Below, piece by piece: positions 53,690 through 64,000 of a stretch of DNA of 64,000 nt (the stretch's first letter is position 1; each line of letters opens with the position of its first letter). Under the pieces are notes generated by a model. It worked only from the letters and a program-made list of their open reading frames with translations. It ran no database searches and was not told the origin of the DNA. The translations under genes and the position numbers were made by a program. This stretch comes from Ariolimax columbianus (Eukaryota; Mollusca; Gastropoda; Stylommatophora; Arionidae). The DNA is taken from contig JAVGWX010000011.1 in the NCBI GenBank assembly GCA_036924085.1, positions 32,796,386-32,860,385 on the forward strand, written 5' to 3'.

Positions 53690-55560
53690 TAATTTATCGG
53701 TAGACGCAAGACCACTGCCTTTAGGTTACCTGTTCACAGGAAAGGCTTTAAGAGTAAACCCTGAGGAAAAATCTGCATCCTGTGCAATCTCAAGTTATCT
53801 CGACCATGTCTTGTTGCTGGACCGAGGTAGCTTAGGATGAGAGAGAGTGAGGTTGACAGCGGTGCCAATCTTTCTCACTTAAATCTGTTTAAGCGCAAGT
53901 CACAGCTCTCGGGACTACCAGATGAATTGCGTGGTCTTCATCCTACATGACATCGGATGTAGGCTCTTGTACACAATACTGGACAATGTCAAGACTGATA
54001 TAGACTTTAAAGGAGAATGACACTAGTGTCTAGAGAACTGACGGTGGGTGTAGTTGCTCTTAACGAAACATGTTACCTGAAGAGTGCCAGATGACAGAAG
54101 CTGTGGGCGGCTACACGTTCTTCCGGAGTGGACATAACAACATAGAACAGCATACGGCTGGTGTCAAATTCATCATCAGGTCTCCTCTAATCTGTGATAC
54201 CCATGGGGCATCAATGACCGGTTAAGGACTCAACACCTCTCTCTGCGAAATGTGAGAAGGGCTACACTGATAAGTGCCCATGCCCCAACAATGACTAACT
54301 GAGGACATCAAGGATAAGTTCTGTGACGAACTACACTGTGTCATTCATTCTATCTATTTCTCTATCTATCTTCAGTCCACTTGTGTCATTGGACATCATG
54401 GGGAGGTGTGACCTCCTCTGTTGCATTTATTTTGTGGCAGGGGAAAATCCGCTGGTGACTTGCCAGGTCAATTCCAGTATCTATTACCAAATGTTAGGTT
54501 GGTTGCCCTTGGAATATACGATCACCTTTTTGGGACTGGTGGAAGCATAAATTAGAGCAAGGTAGACCCGCAGCCTGTTAGGCGTCATCTATGTCGCTCC
54601 GCTTATCACATAACCAAGACCCGATGTTATAGCCACACAGTCCCATTTTTTAGACATATTCTCTGTTGGGCTAGAATCCCTAGAACAATTGGGTATATTT
54701 TTAACTTGAATTTTGCCAGAGCAACGGCCGTTAAACCTACTCTTTAAGATTTCCAACTGCCAAGGAATTTTTCAACATGCGTGCGACTGCACACGGATGT
54801 CCGATCTTACTACTCAGAGATGAGGGGAAATTTTCACCAGATGATCCACGTGAAAAAAATCCAGATCTCTACCATGTTCTGAACCCACGGCCTCCAGCAC
54901 CTGAGGCGAAGACCTTGCCTCGAGACTATTGGATCCCTCTGTTATCCATTATCCTTGGTAAATTTAATGTGAGAGTGGGGGTCGACTATTAGTCTTGGGG
55001 TATGTGGCACGGGCAAGTGCAATGTTCAACAACAATAGACTTCTACTGTAGATCCTCTATGCCACTCATGATCTCTCCATTACGAACACCATGTATCACA
55101 TGCCCACTCACAACAAGACATTGTGGATGCATCTTTGCTCTAAACAATGGCACCTTATCAAATATGTAATCACCAGAAGGAGTGATAGACATGATGTGTG
55201 AATGACAAAGACTATGTGTGGTGCTGAATGTGGTCAACATGCTGATTGTGCCTAAATTTAGCCTCTGTATAGAGCCCAGAAAATGCCATCATGGCTGAGA
55301 TCTGTGAAGAAGATCACTATCTCAAAACTGAAGACACCATCTCAAAACAGCAGAAAGTTTTTTATGAGTTCTGGACATTCTAAAGGATAAATAGTTATGT
55401 CATTCTACAGCGGAGGACTAAGGGGCAACTTGGAAGGAGATAGTGTACTCTGCAGCTTCACAGATTCTGGGCGATACTGGTTTAATGAAAATGAAAGTAT
55501 CAAGATCCTGGTGGATGAAATCTAGAAATACGCAGTAACGACGGCCTCTGACGGCCTCTC
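53690..55560 (+). mobile_element. EN LINE, decayed, with internal insertion (element G)
   Basis: 53690-54010 is a leader. 54010-54345 is the endonuclease start (VVALNETCYLKSAR-like Glu motif, KCPCPNND from an SAYAPT-like block). The EN resumes at 54950 with GKFNVRVGVDYQSW-like text and continues through a WHLI(D)Y-like and TDHALI-like region to about 55270, then the linker to 55560. An insertion near 54360-54950 includes SINE-2. Related to elements E and F. RT is absent. Confidence 0.65.
54545..54945 (-). mobile_element. SINE-2 copy inside element G
   Basis: The head lies at the right (B box GGGTTCAGAAC on the minus strand near 54880; A-box region CTCGAGGCAAGGTC near 54918). The body matches 31225-31480 (AAGATTTCCAACTGCCAAGG on the plus strand), and the core (GTAGACCCGCAGCCTGTTAG) ends at about 54550. 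The CR1-like tail is not present. Confidence 0.75.
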
Positions 55561-55639
55561 CCATGACCTATCAGAACTAACACTGTACTACAATATAACT
55601 TAGTAGATGAGGTACAATATAATGAAGATTTTATTTTTA

Positions 55640-56920
55640 AAACCTTGCCAGTAACCCATCTGTACAAATGTGTCTCCTATTGGACAATACGCATGCATCC
55701 TCTGTTGTTAGGAAGGAACCAGCACCGCGCTGAACAGATCTGGGAAAAGAGAACCTGTATTCGTCGCACCATGACAATTGAGACCAATCGTAAAGGCACA
55801 CTGGCCCAAGGACGTGACTATCCAATTGTCTGGAACTTTTGGTTACAGGTCTAGAGCCTAGGAGAACTTGACCTAACCAGTAGACAATTGGTAGCAAGGT
55901 ATAGGCGCAGTGAACCCTACCGTGGCTTCGGTAACTTGGAGCGTTGCTAATGCACCCTCTCAATTACTTAATGTGAGGACAGTACATTTCTGGCTTCTGC
56001 CTGGGGTGGGAAGAAAATCCACAGACCGACAATGCCAAAATACGGGAAGTACAAAATTTTAAAGTTTTACAAACGAGCTAGGACTCCACCTCGGCCATCA
56101 AGGTCTGCGCCTGGCAGTGGATGATCAGGCTGCAATGGGTGAAAAATGGACTACTGGAAACAAACATAAACATACTAACACAAGAAAACCTATGAAACCT
56201 ATTTAATAATCTGCAGTTAAATATTTGTGGCCTGAGACATAAGAAGCTTGAGCTTGCCAAGGTTTTGAACAGCCACAGGGTTCATGTGGCTCTCCTGTAA
56301 GAAACTCTACACAAGGATATTGGCCTGAAATTGACAGGATACACTAGCTATGCCTGTGAGTGCACTAACTGCCGTGGCATATTTACCTATATCCGAAATG
56401 ATATTCAGGAATATGTCACATATAACAGCCCATTCCACAGACATACAGAAAATCAATATCTGGCACACTGGATCAAAGTACACTACATGCGACATTTACA
56501 TCCCCCCACAGACGACCTGCAACCTGCCAGATCTGCATGAAACAGAATATCACAAAACACTCCTTGCAGGTGACTTCAATGGACACTTCCCTTGTTGGGG
56601 TTACACTGACCATAACAGTGACAGAAAAATTCATTGAGGCGCTCTGCGATGCAACCAACTTGTCTGTATTGCAGAATGCAGACTCTTACCCCAACGCTGC
56701 TGCACAGTTCCCACCGCTCTCTCAGTCGATCTGACTTGACGATCTGTTCATCTGATTTGATAAACTCCTGCAAGTTCTTGATGATGTTGGAAGTGATCAC
56801 AGGCTAATTCTCACCACCATAATCATTCCCAGTAAAGCATGCCACAAACAGGAAACTCTCTAGAACTTTGGTCAACCTGACTGGAGACTATTCCAAAAAT
56901 CATGTGCAAAGTTTTTCCAG
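55640..56920 (+). mobile_element. LINE 5' leader and endonuclease (element M)
   Basis: 56210-56890 encodes an APE-type endonuclease in several frames: NICGLRHKKLELAKVLNSHR, a LLxETLHKDIGLKLTGYT motif (Glu), GDFNGHFPCWGYTDHNSDRK, and DVGSDHRLILTTIIIPSK with the SDH motif intact. 55640-56200 is presumed leader. The element ends abruptly at about 56920 where minus-strand LINE K begins. Confidence 0.68.
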
Positions 56921-58952
56921 ACTGGTGCAGCGTACTCAGCTATAGAGAAACACAGAGCGAGTGCTGATGTTCTGAGGACATCTGGCTTTGCTCCCCATGT
57001 CGTGCCAGTCAGTTTTTGTATGATACTATTTCTCGCATGTATTTTCTATTTTTGTCACCTGACAATGTGCGACATAGGACAGCGTGCGGTCCAACTTTAC
57101 TCCCAAGTATTTGGGGTCCGTGCTGTGTTCTAGATCCTGTCATTGCCATATGATCTGCAACTTTCTGTTTGCCTCTCTATTTCTGAGATGCTTGAGTTTA
57201 ACTGGGGTTTTGTTTGAGGTGATTTTTTGGGTAAAATAGAGTAAGGGCATCAAGAGCATTTGTCAGTTTCTGTTCAACTTCTTTTAAGCCAGTCCTTGTG
57301 CCAGCCCATTTTTTTTGTTTCGCCATCGACTTTTTTGTGTTTCGCCATTGACTCCCCTCCCCCCCCCCCCCCTTCCCCAAGGTGACGTAGAATCGCCTAT
57401 TCTGCAGGATACATTTAATGAGATTTGTGAGACTCCAGTCCTTTGTCATAGAATATAGCTTAGCAAACAACTTCTGGTGGTTTATAGTGTTATAAGCTGC
57501 TTGTCAATAAAAGATTACTTCTGTGATCTGTTTACGTTCATAACCCGTCCTCAATCAGGTTCTGGTGGGTTTTTTTTCTGGTTTTAGCAGAGCAACCACA
57601 TGGGATTTTCTCCAGATTTGAGAAATTTGCATAGAACGATGCATGTGTTGAAAAGCTTTAGCAACCATGTGATGGTTTCTGGTCCAAAGTTTTTAATTTG
57701 CTCTGTCCTCAAGTCATCTGGGCCAGCTGCTTTGTTGTTGTTCATTTCATGTATTGCATCATTTAGTTCTTGCAAGGAGAAAGGTATTGCCAATATGTCA
57801 TTCTCCTGTTTACAATCTCGCTGGATATTGGTTTGCTCTACTTTTTGAGTGGTTTTCCCATACAGTAGTAAATGGTGGGCTATTTGATTGGGGTGATCTG
57901 TGTTATGCCTGCAGGAGCGCTTGCTGGATCATTAATTATGTTTTGTTTCATATCAAGGTCTTTCACCAAGTGGCGCAATTTTTCTGTTTTTGACTCTGAT
58001 ATGGCATGTAGCAGGTCTTACCCAGCCTAGATGGTTTCATCAGAGAGAGGGTCACTTTTAAATTGCTTTTGGTAATGCTTGTATAGCGCCTTTAATTCAT
58101 CGTTAAGGCCTGGAATATACTGAGTTCTGCAGCCTCTTGGTATGTGGTGTCTAGAGATTCATTTTATGAGTTTGACAAAGGCCTCATATTTTGCAGGGAT
58201 TGGTTCTAATTTATGCACCTCTTTGTCTCCGTCATAGGCGAGTGGGCCCCATTTGGCTCGTTGGAATTTGAAGCGTCTTTTGAATAACACGCTATCCAGC
58301 TTGGCAACTGATGTGACGGTGCATGATATGGGCCTGTGTTGCCTCTGTGGTATGGACTCCTCTACAGATTTTGCCACTTGGTGTATTATCCTGTCACTAA
58401 CAAATATGTTGTCAGGATTGTAACCTTTTCCCTATCTGCAGCTATTAAAAGATGGTGGCAGTTTTTGGTTGTGCAAGAGCTGCAGACCATTCTGCTCTGC
58501 CCAGTTCTCCAGCTTTTCTCCATTAGCATCTCATTCCTTGTAGCCCCATGCAGTGCTGTGACAGTTGAAGTCTCCCATTATTATTTTGTTGCTTTGTGAT
58601 CTGAAGTTGTCAGGTTCTTCGAAAACAAAGTTGTCATGGCTTATATACTGATGTCACTGTACATGATTGGGTTTGGATTGTGAGGATCTCTATGTTTCCT
58701 CTGGAGGTTTGGCCCACTGAGCTTATATCTAGGTTTGGTATGACAAAAACAGCACTCCCATATTGCTTATGTGGTATCTCTGTAACAACTGTCATTCTGT
58801 CTATTTTTGGTCTTCTGTCCGTGATTGCACGATGGGGCTCTTGGACCATTAGTACATCGCATTTGCACTGAATGCATATTTCAGACAGTAGTGTTTCTTT
58901 GTTGGCAAAGAGTCCTTTGTTGTTTAGTGAAATCAACACGAGGCCTTTTTTA
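56921..58952 (-). mobile_element. Jockey-type LINE, decayed (element K)
   Basis: On the minus strand, the frame 58990-58634 begins KGLVLISLNNKGLFANKETL and CDVLMVQEPHRAI (catalytic Glu of APE endonuclease). 58377-58159 is the linker. 57793-57584 is the RT start (LNDAIHEMNNNKAAGPDDLR). 57200-56930 carries KYLGVKLDRTLSYVAHCQ and the thumb block before LSYSAEYAAPVW-like text. A frame with GGGGGE at 57380 reflects a 14-C run (57359-57372). Many frameshifts; 3' end missing at 56921. Confidence 0.75.
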
Positions 58953-59335
58953 CATTCCATGGTATCTTCTTCTTTTTCGTTCGTTTTCAATCTCCAGCTA
59001 CCAAACCCTGAAAGGGCTTAAGTAGCAGAATGTAGTCCAGAGAACGGAATGCGTTGTGTCGTAGTTTACAGCTTGGCTGCGATATTTGCACCTTTCGGTC
59101 CAACACATCCGACTTCAGCAAGCATTTTTTGAGTACCTTGTTAGCATTCCCTCTTTGATCCCTTCTCCTTAGCCAATCTGCCCTGATGCAGCCTGTTATC
59201 CAGGATCACCGCGTGGAGGTGTAGAAGGGTCTTGGCTGCTATGGTTCGCTGGCCCTGACGCTAATAGTCAGCTATGGGTCGCTGACCACTGCAGCTCATG
59301 TGCTGCTCAGCATCTTGATCCCCATTCCATAGTAT
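58953..59335 (-). repeat. REP-1 copy, full length, with 13-bp TSD
   Basis: The element is 58966-59322 (357 bp), flanked by CATTCCATGGTAT (58953-58965) and CATTCCATAGTAT (59323-59335). The tail at the left is GAAGAAG-rich. It inserted at the 5' end of element K. Confidence 0.9.
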
Positions 59336-59604
59336 GATTAGTGCCTAGGTGTTAAAAGAATTGGCCGATTGAAAATTGTTTCCAGGGGACGCCCGACTGC
59401 CTCATTGGTTGCAATCTTCGTGGTGGCTCCTTTCGTGTCCCTCTTAAAATAGCCATTTTTGACCTCTTTATTGACTTATAAGTAATATATAGTTTAAACA
59501 CTTACAATTTTCTATCTGTTGTAAAGGATTATGTTATAGGTCAGAATGGAGGATTTAACGAAGACAAAATTATTTTATGTATATTTCTCCATTACATTTG
59601 GCAG

Positions 59605-59686
59605 GATCTGCAGCATGTTTCTACCTGAAGTGGCAAGTTTCTTGGCTGCATTGTTGTTTGCTGTTCATCCAGTTCACACAGAGGCA
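59605..59686 (+). CDS. TMTC3: TMTC3-like gene, coding exon 3
   Basis: An 82-nt exon: acceptor TTTGGCAG|GATC, donor GAGGCA|GTGAGT. It restores the codon split at exon 2 and codes RICSMFLPEVASFLAALLFA then VHPVHTEA, leaving in phase 0. LFAVHPxHTEAV is the most conserved TMTC motif, at a luminal loop after a membrane helix. Intron phases are mutually consistent across exons 1 to 4. Confidence 0.93.
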
Positions 59687-60350
59687 GTGAGTTCTTACCT
59701 ATAATGCACTATGTATTGCCAATCTCATAATCATCTTTTGGTTTTTCTTCTTTTTCTTGAGCTTCGACATATTTTTATTTAAATAAATTTAAAAATTAAC
59801 AAGATCAATGAATGTTTCTAAGACTAAAGTAATTGTATTTTGTTCATGACAATTAATATATTTTAATATTGCTATATTTTAATTAGTTTTATTATTTAAA
59901 TTTTGTATTACTGTTGCTTTATGCTTCTGAGAGAACAAAAATTGGAAACTGAGGATCCAGTCAACCAAGTAAACTCAGCCACCTTAAACAGTAAGAGATC
60001 TCAGAGGTCAACAACTTAGTTGACGCTCTGTTAATGTGCATTAGCACCTTGAGGGATTTTATACATTAATATTTTGGCATTTAGTGCTTCAGTGTTAGTC
60101 AATTATATATTTCTTTTCTCATCTGAAAACAAAATATATGTTCAAGCGAAAAATAATAGATTTAATATTAGATTAAAATGAAACCATTTAAATTTAGTAG
60201 TTTGTTAATTTATATACAATTTACAAGGGCCAACCACATAAAAGACGGATAGAAAAAAATAACAGAAGCAGTACAGCTCCCCGTGTATGAAGAACATACT
60301 AGGGGCGGGCAAAAAACCTCTACAGAACCTGATGCTGAAAGGCACAAGCA

Positions 60351-60974
60351 GAACAAACAGTTCCTCTTTTTCGTTGTTCTTTCTCAAATTCCTCCAAGCC
60401 CTGAAAAGGACTTTGTGGGATGACATGGGCTAGTGGTTAAGTGACACGGCTCACAATCTGAAGGTGCTGGGTTCGATCCCCATCACAGCACTGGCCGGTA
60501 CTCAGGGGAAGCAAAACCTTAGAAAATGAAGGAGGAAGCAGACCCTTACATAAAATGCATGCTCTGGGCCGACAGGCGCAAAATAAAAACCGCAGTGCAA
60601 CGCACACCGCCTTGGGGAATAGATAAATAAGGCGAACGCACACAAAAAAAAAGGACTTTGCGAGTAGCAGAATGTTGTTTAGAGAATGGAATTTGTTGTG
60701 TTGTAGTTTACAGCTTGACTGCGATATTTGCACCTTTTGGCTCAACACATCCAACTTCAGTAGGCATTTTTGGGTACCGGGTTAGCCTTCCCTTTTCAAT
60801 CCCTTCTCCATAGCCAGTCTGCTCTGTTACAGCCTGTTATTCAGAATCACCACATGGAGGTGTAGAAGGGTCTTGGCAGCTTTGATTCACCGGCCCTAAC
60901 GCTAGCAGTCAGTTTAAGGTCGCTGACTGCTGCAGCTTATGCACTGCTCAGCATCTTGATGCCGAACACACAGT
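60351..60974 (-). repeat. REP-1 copy split by SINE-1, 11-bp TSD
   Basis: The outer element is 60362-60963, with GAACAAACAGT (60351-60361) and GAACACACAGT (60964-60974) as TSD. SINE-1 at 60416-60648 interrupts it. Confidence 0.88.
60404..60660 (+). mobile_element. SINE-1 copy nested in REP-1, perfect 12-bp TSD
   Basis: The SINE is 60416-60648 (233 bp), flanked by AAAAGGACTTTG at 60404-60415 and 60649-60660. The head has GGGCTAGTGGTTAAGTGACA and the B box GGTTCGATCCC at 60470-60480. The 3' end is an A run. It inserted after REP-1 and is the best-bounded copy of the family. Confidence 0.93.
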
Positions 60975-61153
60975 GAAAAGAAATTAGACACAATTTACTT
61001 TCTGAATATTTATCACCACTTCCAAAATTGAAACATGTAAAGTAACCCATAGCATTACTGGCGTAATGTACTTCTTATTTAACATATTTATTACACCGAA
61101 AATACAAATTTGTCAATATTAAATTATATTTTTGAAATCATTTGCCTCCATAG

Positions 61154-61253
61154 GTAACAGGAGTGGTGGGGAGAGCTGAAACCTTGTCATCCATATTCTT
61201 CTTAGGTGCTTTCATTTCCTACTCCAAATCAACAGGATACAGAAAGAAAATTC
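61154..61253 (+). CDS. TMTC3: TMTC3-like gene, coding exon 4
   Basis: A 100-nt exon: acceptor TCCATAG|GTA, donor AAAATTC|GTAAG. It codes [20 protein letters not shown] then [13 protein letters not shown], leaving in phase 1. GVVGRAExLSSxFF is another family signature, the next membrane helix after HTEA. The SxxYSKSxG end is nearer TMTC3 than TMTC1, but paralogue assignment rests on limited sequence. Later membrane helices and the TPR region must lie beyond the window. Confidence 0.93.
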
Positions 61254-61735
61254 GTAAGATTTCACACTACACATTTTCTTAGAAGAATGCATTGTTTCGT
61301 AAAGCTAAATTAATACAATTTATAAGCAAAGATAACGGTCAAGGTAGACACTGCTGTTGAGAATGAAATGTTAGAGACTTGATTGTACTAGGCCACAGAT
61401 TGTTTATGAGTTGGGGTGGCCAGTTCCCTGCCTCACTGCCTTTCTTTCTCTAACAGTAAGTCATGTAACCATTTACAACTGGGTCAATTGGAATGTGCTG
61501 ATAACGACAGTTGGACCCCCATAACTTTGCTCTGAAAAGCAATCGCTGATTCACTAGGCTAATCAGATTTACTTACATACTTATCCATTCTCTGTGCCAA
61601 TTTCATAGTAAAATAAAGTTAGGCTCTTGCTTAGACAATGTGTGGCATATTGGGAATATGGTATTAGGTTAATATTTTCTTGACCAATAACATACTAGAG
61701 GGAATGTGGTCAGTACCATGCCAACCGCCTTTACT
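61254..61735 (+). other. TMTC3: Start of TMTC3 intron 4, no features
   Basis: Begins with donor GTAAG. No acceptor leading into a recognisable next TMTC exon was found up to 64000. Confidence 0.6.
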
Positions 61736-61893
61736 TTGCAGACTTGTTGTTGTGCCCAATCTGTTAGGCTGGGTTGACCGCAGGAGTCGCTTGCTATAAA
61801 AAAATATCCGGCACCAGTTTAGGATTGAACCTAGATCATGATTGGCTGGGAAGCCAGTGTGTACTAACTGCTGTGCAACTGTGGCTCCACTAA
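61736..61893 (-). mobile_element. tRNA-derived SINE (fifth family)
   Basis: On the minus strand from 61893: GGAGCCACAGTTGCACAGCA then GTTAGTACACACTGG (A-box region) and CTAGGTTCAATCCTAAACTG (B box GGTTCAATCC). The tRNA-like head is followed by a short body. No second copy was seen in this window, so it could be a lone tRNA pseudogene with flanking sequence. Confidence 0.6.
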
Positions 61894-61949
61894 TTACTGT
61901 GCTACTGCATTTCCTTGAGTGTTAAAAAAAAACTTAAATTTGTCTTACT

Positions 61950-62260
61950 TGGGTCAAGTGTGTTGTGTTGATTGTTGTAAGCCCGTGTTGTAGGATTTCT
62001 TCTTGTATATCATCTATCCTTTTGCCATGTTGGTTTTCTTGTGCCTTTTAGTCATATCTTCTTGCGTTGACAACTGAAGCTTTCTGATATCTAGTTTCAA
62101 TTTCTCTGTCAAACCTTCCATCTTCTGTACATATACTTCCAAGGTGGTTCAACTCTTAGTCTGTTTATGTTTGGTTTTGTATGTTGAGTGGGCCTGGAGT
62201 TCTAATAATCTGATGTTTACATCTCTGATGTGTTGATCTTCATAATATATTTTTCATAGG
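61950..62260 (-). pseudogene. LINE thumb-region fragment
   Basis: The minus strand reads VKELNHLGSICTEDGRFDRE then IETRYQKASVVNARRYD in one frame, like the FxYLGSxIxxDGRxDxEIxxRIxKA block following RT motif D. No other LINE segment continues from it. Confidence 0.6.
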
Positions 62261-64000
62261 CTGTGCATTCAAATGAGATTATATAGTCTGTCTTTGGGAG
62301 CGAAGAGGACATCAGGGTCAGGTGAAGCATACTGATCAAGAGTTGTAGAGTTCCTGGAAACAGGCTGGCTGTGTCACAACAATCTGGCCAACAAGATAGG
62401 GATCAACACTGTGATCCCCTGACGGGTCTTGCATTATTCTCAGCCAGGAAGCCACTGGTACAACTTTTCAAATACACCTTGGGATGTAAGAATGATCCTT
62501 GAGCTCCTGACAGAATTAAGTTTGTTGCTCAAAGAAAAATGCATCCACTTTAATCCATTCTCACTATAAATCTTGAAATAATTCTTTTTGAACCTTTATG
62601 CCGTTCACAAATGTTCCTCCATTCTCATGAATGTCTCTAACCAGCTTTTGCTACAAAGGCAGTGTTTGTTTAAAATTGAGGAATGCAAGATTTGCTACTT
62701 GAATTTTGTTTTATCATTTCTCATCCATAATCTTTGCTGACTTTAATCCATTCTGGATTTTGAGAAATATGGTTGTTAGCCATTTTAATAAACATTTTGC
62801 TTACCTCTTGTCACAAACAAGTCAAGAAACAAACTCTCACTAATATTTTATGTATGTTATGGATGTCTTCAACTCTTATTCCTGCATGGCCCCACTTTCC
62901 TTTGATCTCTCTTGTTTACTGTAATTCTGCTCCTTCATGTGCTATTGTCACATCATCCTCATTTAGAAGTTTTCTCTCTATATTTATCCTTGTTTCCATG
63001 TAGGTTTACTATTTCTTTTACGCTAAAATGGAATATTTTTAGTTTGTTTTTAATGTAAGCTGTCTTTAAAATGTTATTGGAAGATTTACTTGAAGCATAA
63101 CTTAGTTTTGGTGCTTGTTGAAATTCTAGTGAGTCACCTGGTTATTGATGTGCTTGCAAAATGACAATATGTTTTCAGACAATGTGGAGAAGGTGAGATT
63201 ATTTTTATCTTGTTGGAGTTCTTGTTGCTGAGGTTTATTTTTTATGTTTTTGTTATTTTTTGTCATGCAATTTGCGTACCCTTTTGTTTTGCATTTAAGG
63301 ATATTGTTGTGTATTATTGTTGTGATGTTTCTTCTAATTAGTTGTGTGAGCAATGCTTTTTTCTCTTGTGTAAGTGACTGTGTAATTATCTTATTCATTA
63401 TCCTTCGTACTGTCTTTTCACATTTAAAAAATGTAAATAAATTCAGATTACAATCCTGTAGTGATTAAAACAGATCTCAGATTGAAAAAATATAGAAAGA
63501 AAATATAAAAAGGATCCCAAAATAGATATATCAGCAGAAAAGCAGATGTACATGAAGCAGAAATATTTTGTGGAAGTAAAAAAGAGATATGATAGCCTAT
63601 GGTCAGAAAACATGGAACAATACAAAAGAGAAAGCCCAAAAGGAAATGTAAGAACAAGGTAGTGGCTGTTTGAAAACTATTTTACAGGCAGCAACTAAAA
63701 TTCCACAAATTTAAAGTTTAAGAAAAATCAAATATGAATGCAAAATTAAAGAAAGAAAAAAAGAGTAAAAAATATTCCTTGAGAAAACGAAACATACTCT
63801 GTACCAACATGCAAAAGAACAGTGAATAGTATCAAAGTTCAAGATAATAGAAGACATAGGAATGAACCATAGCATCAATAGCTATGCATGCAGAAATAAA
63901 GTAATTTTCCAACATGGCAAGGAGGAGGATGCATTAAGAACAAGAATGGATAAATTTTACTTGATGAGAACGAACAGATGGGCAGAATATATGTTAACTG
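62261..64000. other. No recognised gene, presumed intron 4
   Basis: AT-rich sequence. Frames of 60-90 codons at 62773-63003 and 63126-63657 show no domain. The A-rich plus strand from 63480 may be an old LINE, but I could not place any motif. Confidence 0.45.

Larger units (their letters stand above)
52632..59604 (+). other. TMTC3: TMTC3 intron 2
   Basis: A 6,973-bp intron, phase 2, GT...AG. It contains several LINE remnants (53-59 kb) and a REP-1 copy. Confidence 0.8.
59687..61153 (+). other. TMTC3: TMTC3 intron 3
   Basis: A 1,467-bp phase-0 intron. It holds the REP-1/SINE-1 nested pair at 60351-60974. Confidence 0.8.

Noticed and set aside
60426..60480. Candidate tRNA gene
   Set aside because: Box-like sequence belongs to SINE-1: it has a SINE body and A-tail, TSDs, and no intact cloverleaf that I can fold. 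Same reasoning for 10022, 15811, 31412, 32665, 54880 and 61850.
1..64000. Defence system, biosynthetic cluster or phage-like module
   Set aside because: No prokaryotic gene organisation. All conserved coding outside the TMTC exons belongs to mobile elements.

Overview
The window is animal nuclear DNA, not prokaryotic. It holds one spliced host gene (5' exons with GT-AG introns) in a dense field of decayed non-LTR retrotransposons (LINEs), tRNA-derived SINEs, TA microsatellites and a minisatellite. The mixture of CR1-like, RTE-like and RNase H-bearing LINEs with tRNA SINEs points to an invertebrate, possibly a lophotrochozoan; I cannot name the species from sequence alone. No complete mobile-element reading frame survives. 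I found no operon, CRISPR array, rRNA gene or genuine tRNA gene.

Layout. 1-2,140: repeat fragments, mariner transposase remnants and an RTE 3' stub. 2,141-7,172: a full-length 5.03 kb RNase H-bearing LINE (minus strand) bounded by a perfect 12-bp target-site duplication (TSD). 7,185-15,700: microsatellites, short repeats and a second RNase H LINE. 15,700-23,475: two CR1-like LINE copies; the second is split by a full-length 3.35 kb RTE (19,547-22,895). 23,476-29,065: an endonuclease/RT LINE with a C-terminal zinc knuckle, split by two later insertions. 29,100-38,460: CR1, RTE and other LINE fragments with SINEs. 38,630-41,830: an RNase H LINE interrupted by an RTE whose 5' part is inverted. 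41,830-48,900: mostly quiet, with a 41-bp minisatellite and LINE fragments. 49,380-61,253 (plus strand): four coding exons of a TMTC-family gene, closest to TMTC3, encoding about the first 168 residues; its introns carry more LINE and SINE debris. The gene continues beyond 64,000.

Four short interspersed families recur. REP-1 (about 340-370 bp) has 11-13-bp TSDs at six copies. SINE-1 is tRNA-headed. SINE-2 has a tRNA-like head, its own body and a 3' tail matching the CR1 copies here, which suggests CR1 mobilises it. R4 is an unclassified roughly 240-bp repeat. Many copies are nested, so relative insertion order can be read directly. Nothing looks like a new cellular system; the novelty candidates are the SINE families, the 5'-inverted RTE and the nesting chronology. 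Names such as REP-1, R4, SINE-1 and SINE-2 are labels made for this window.
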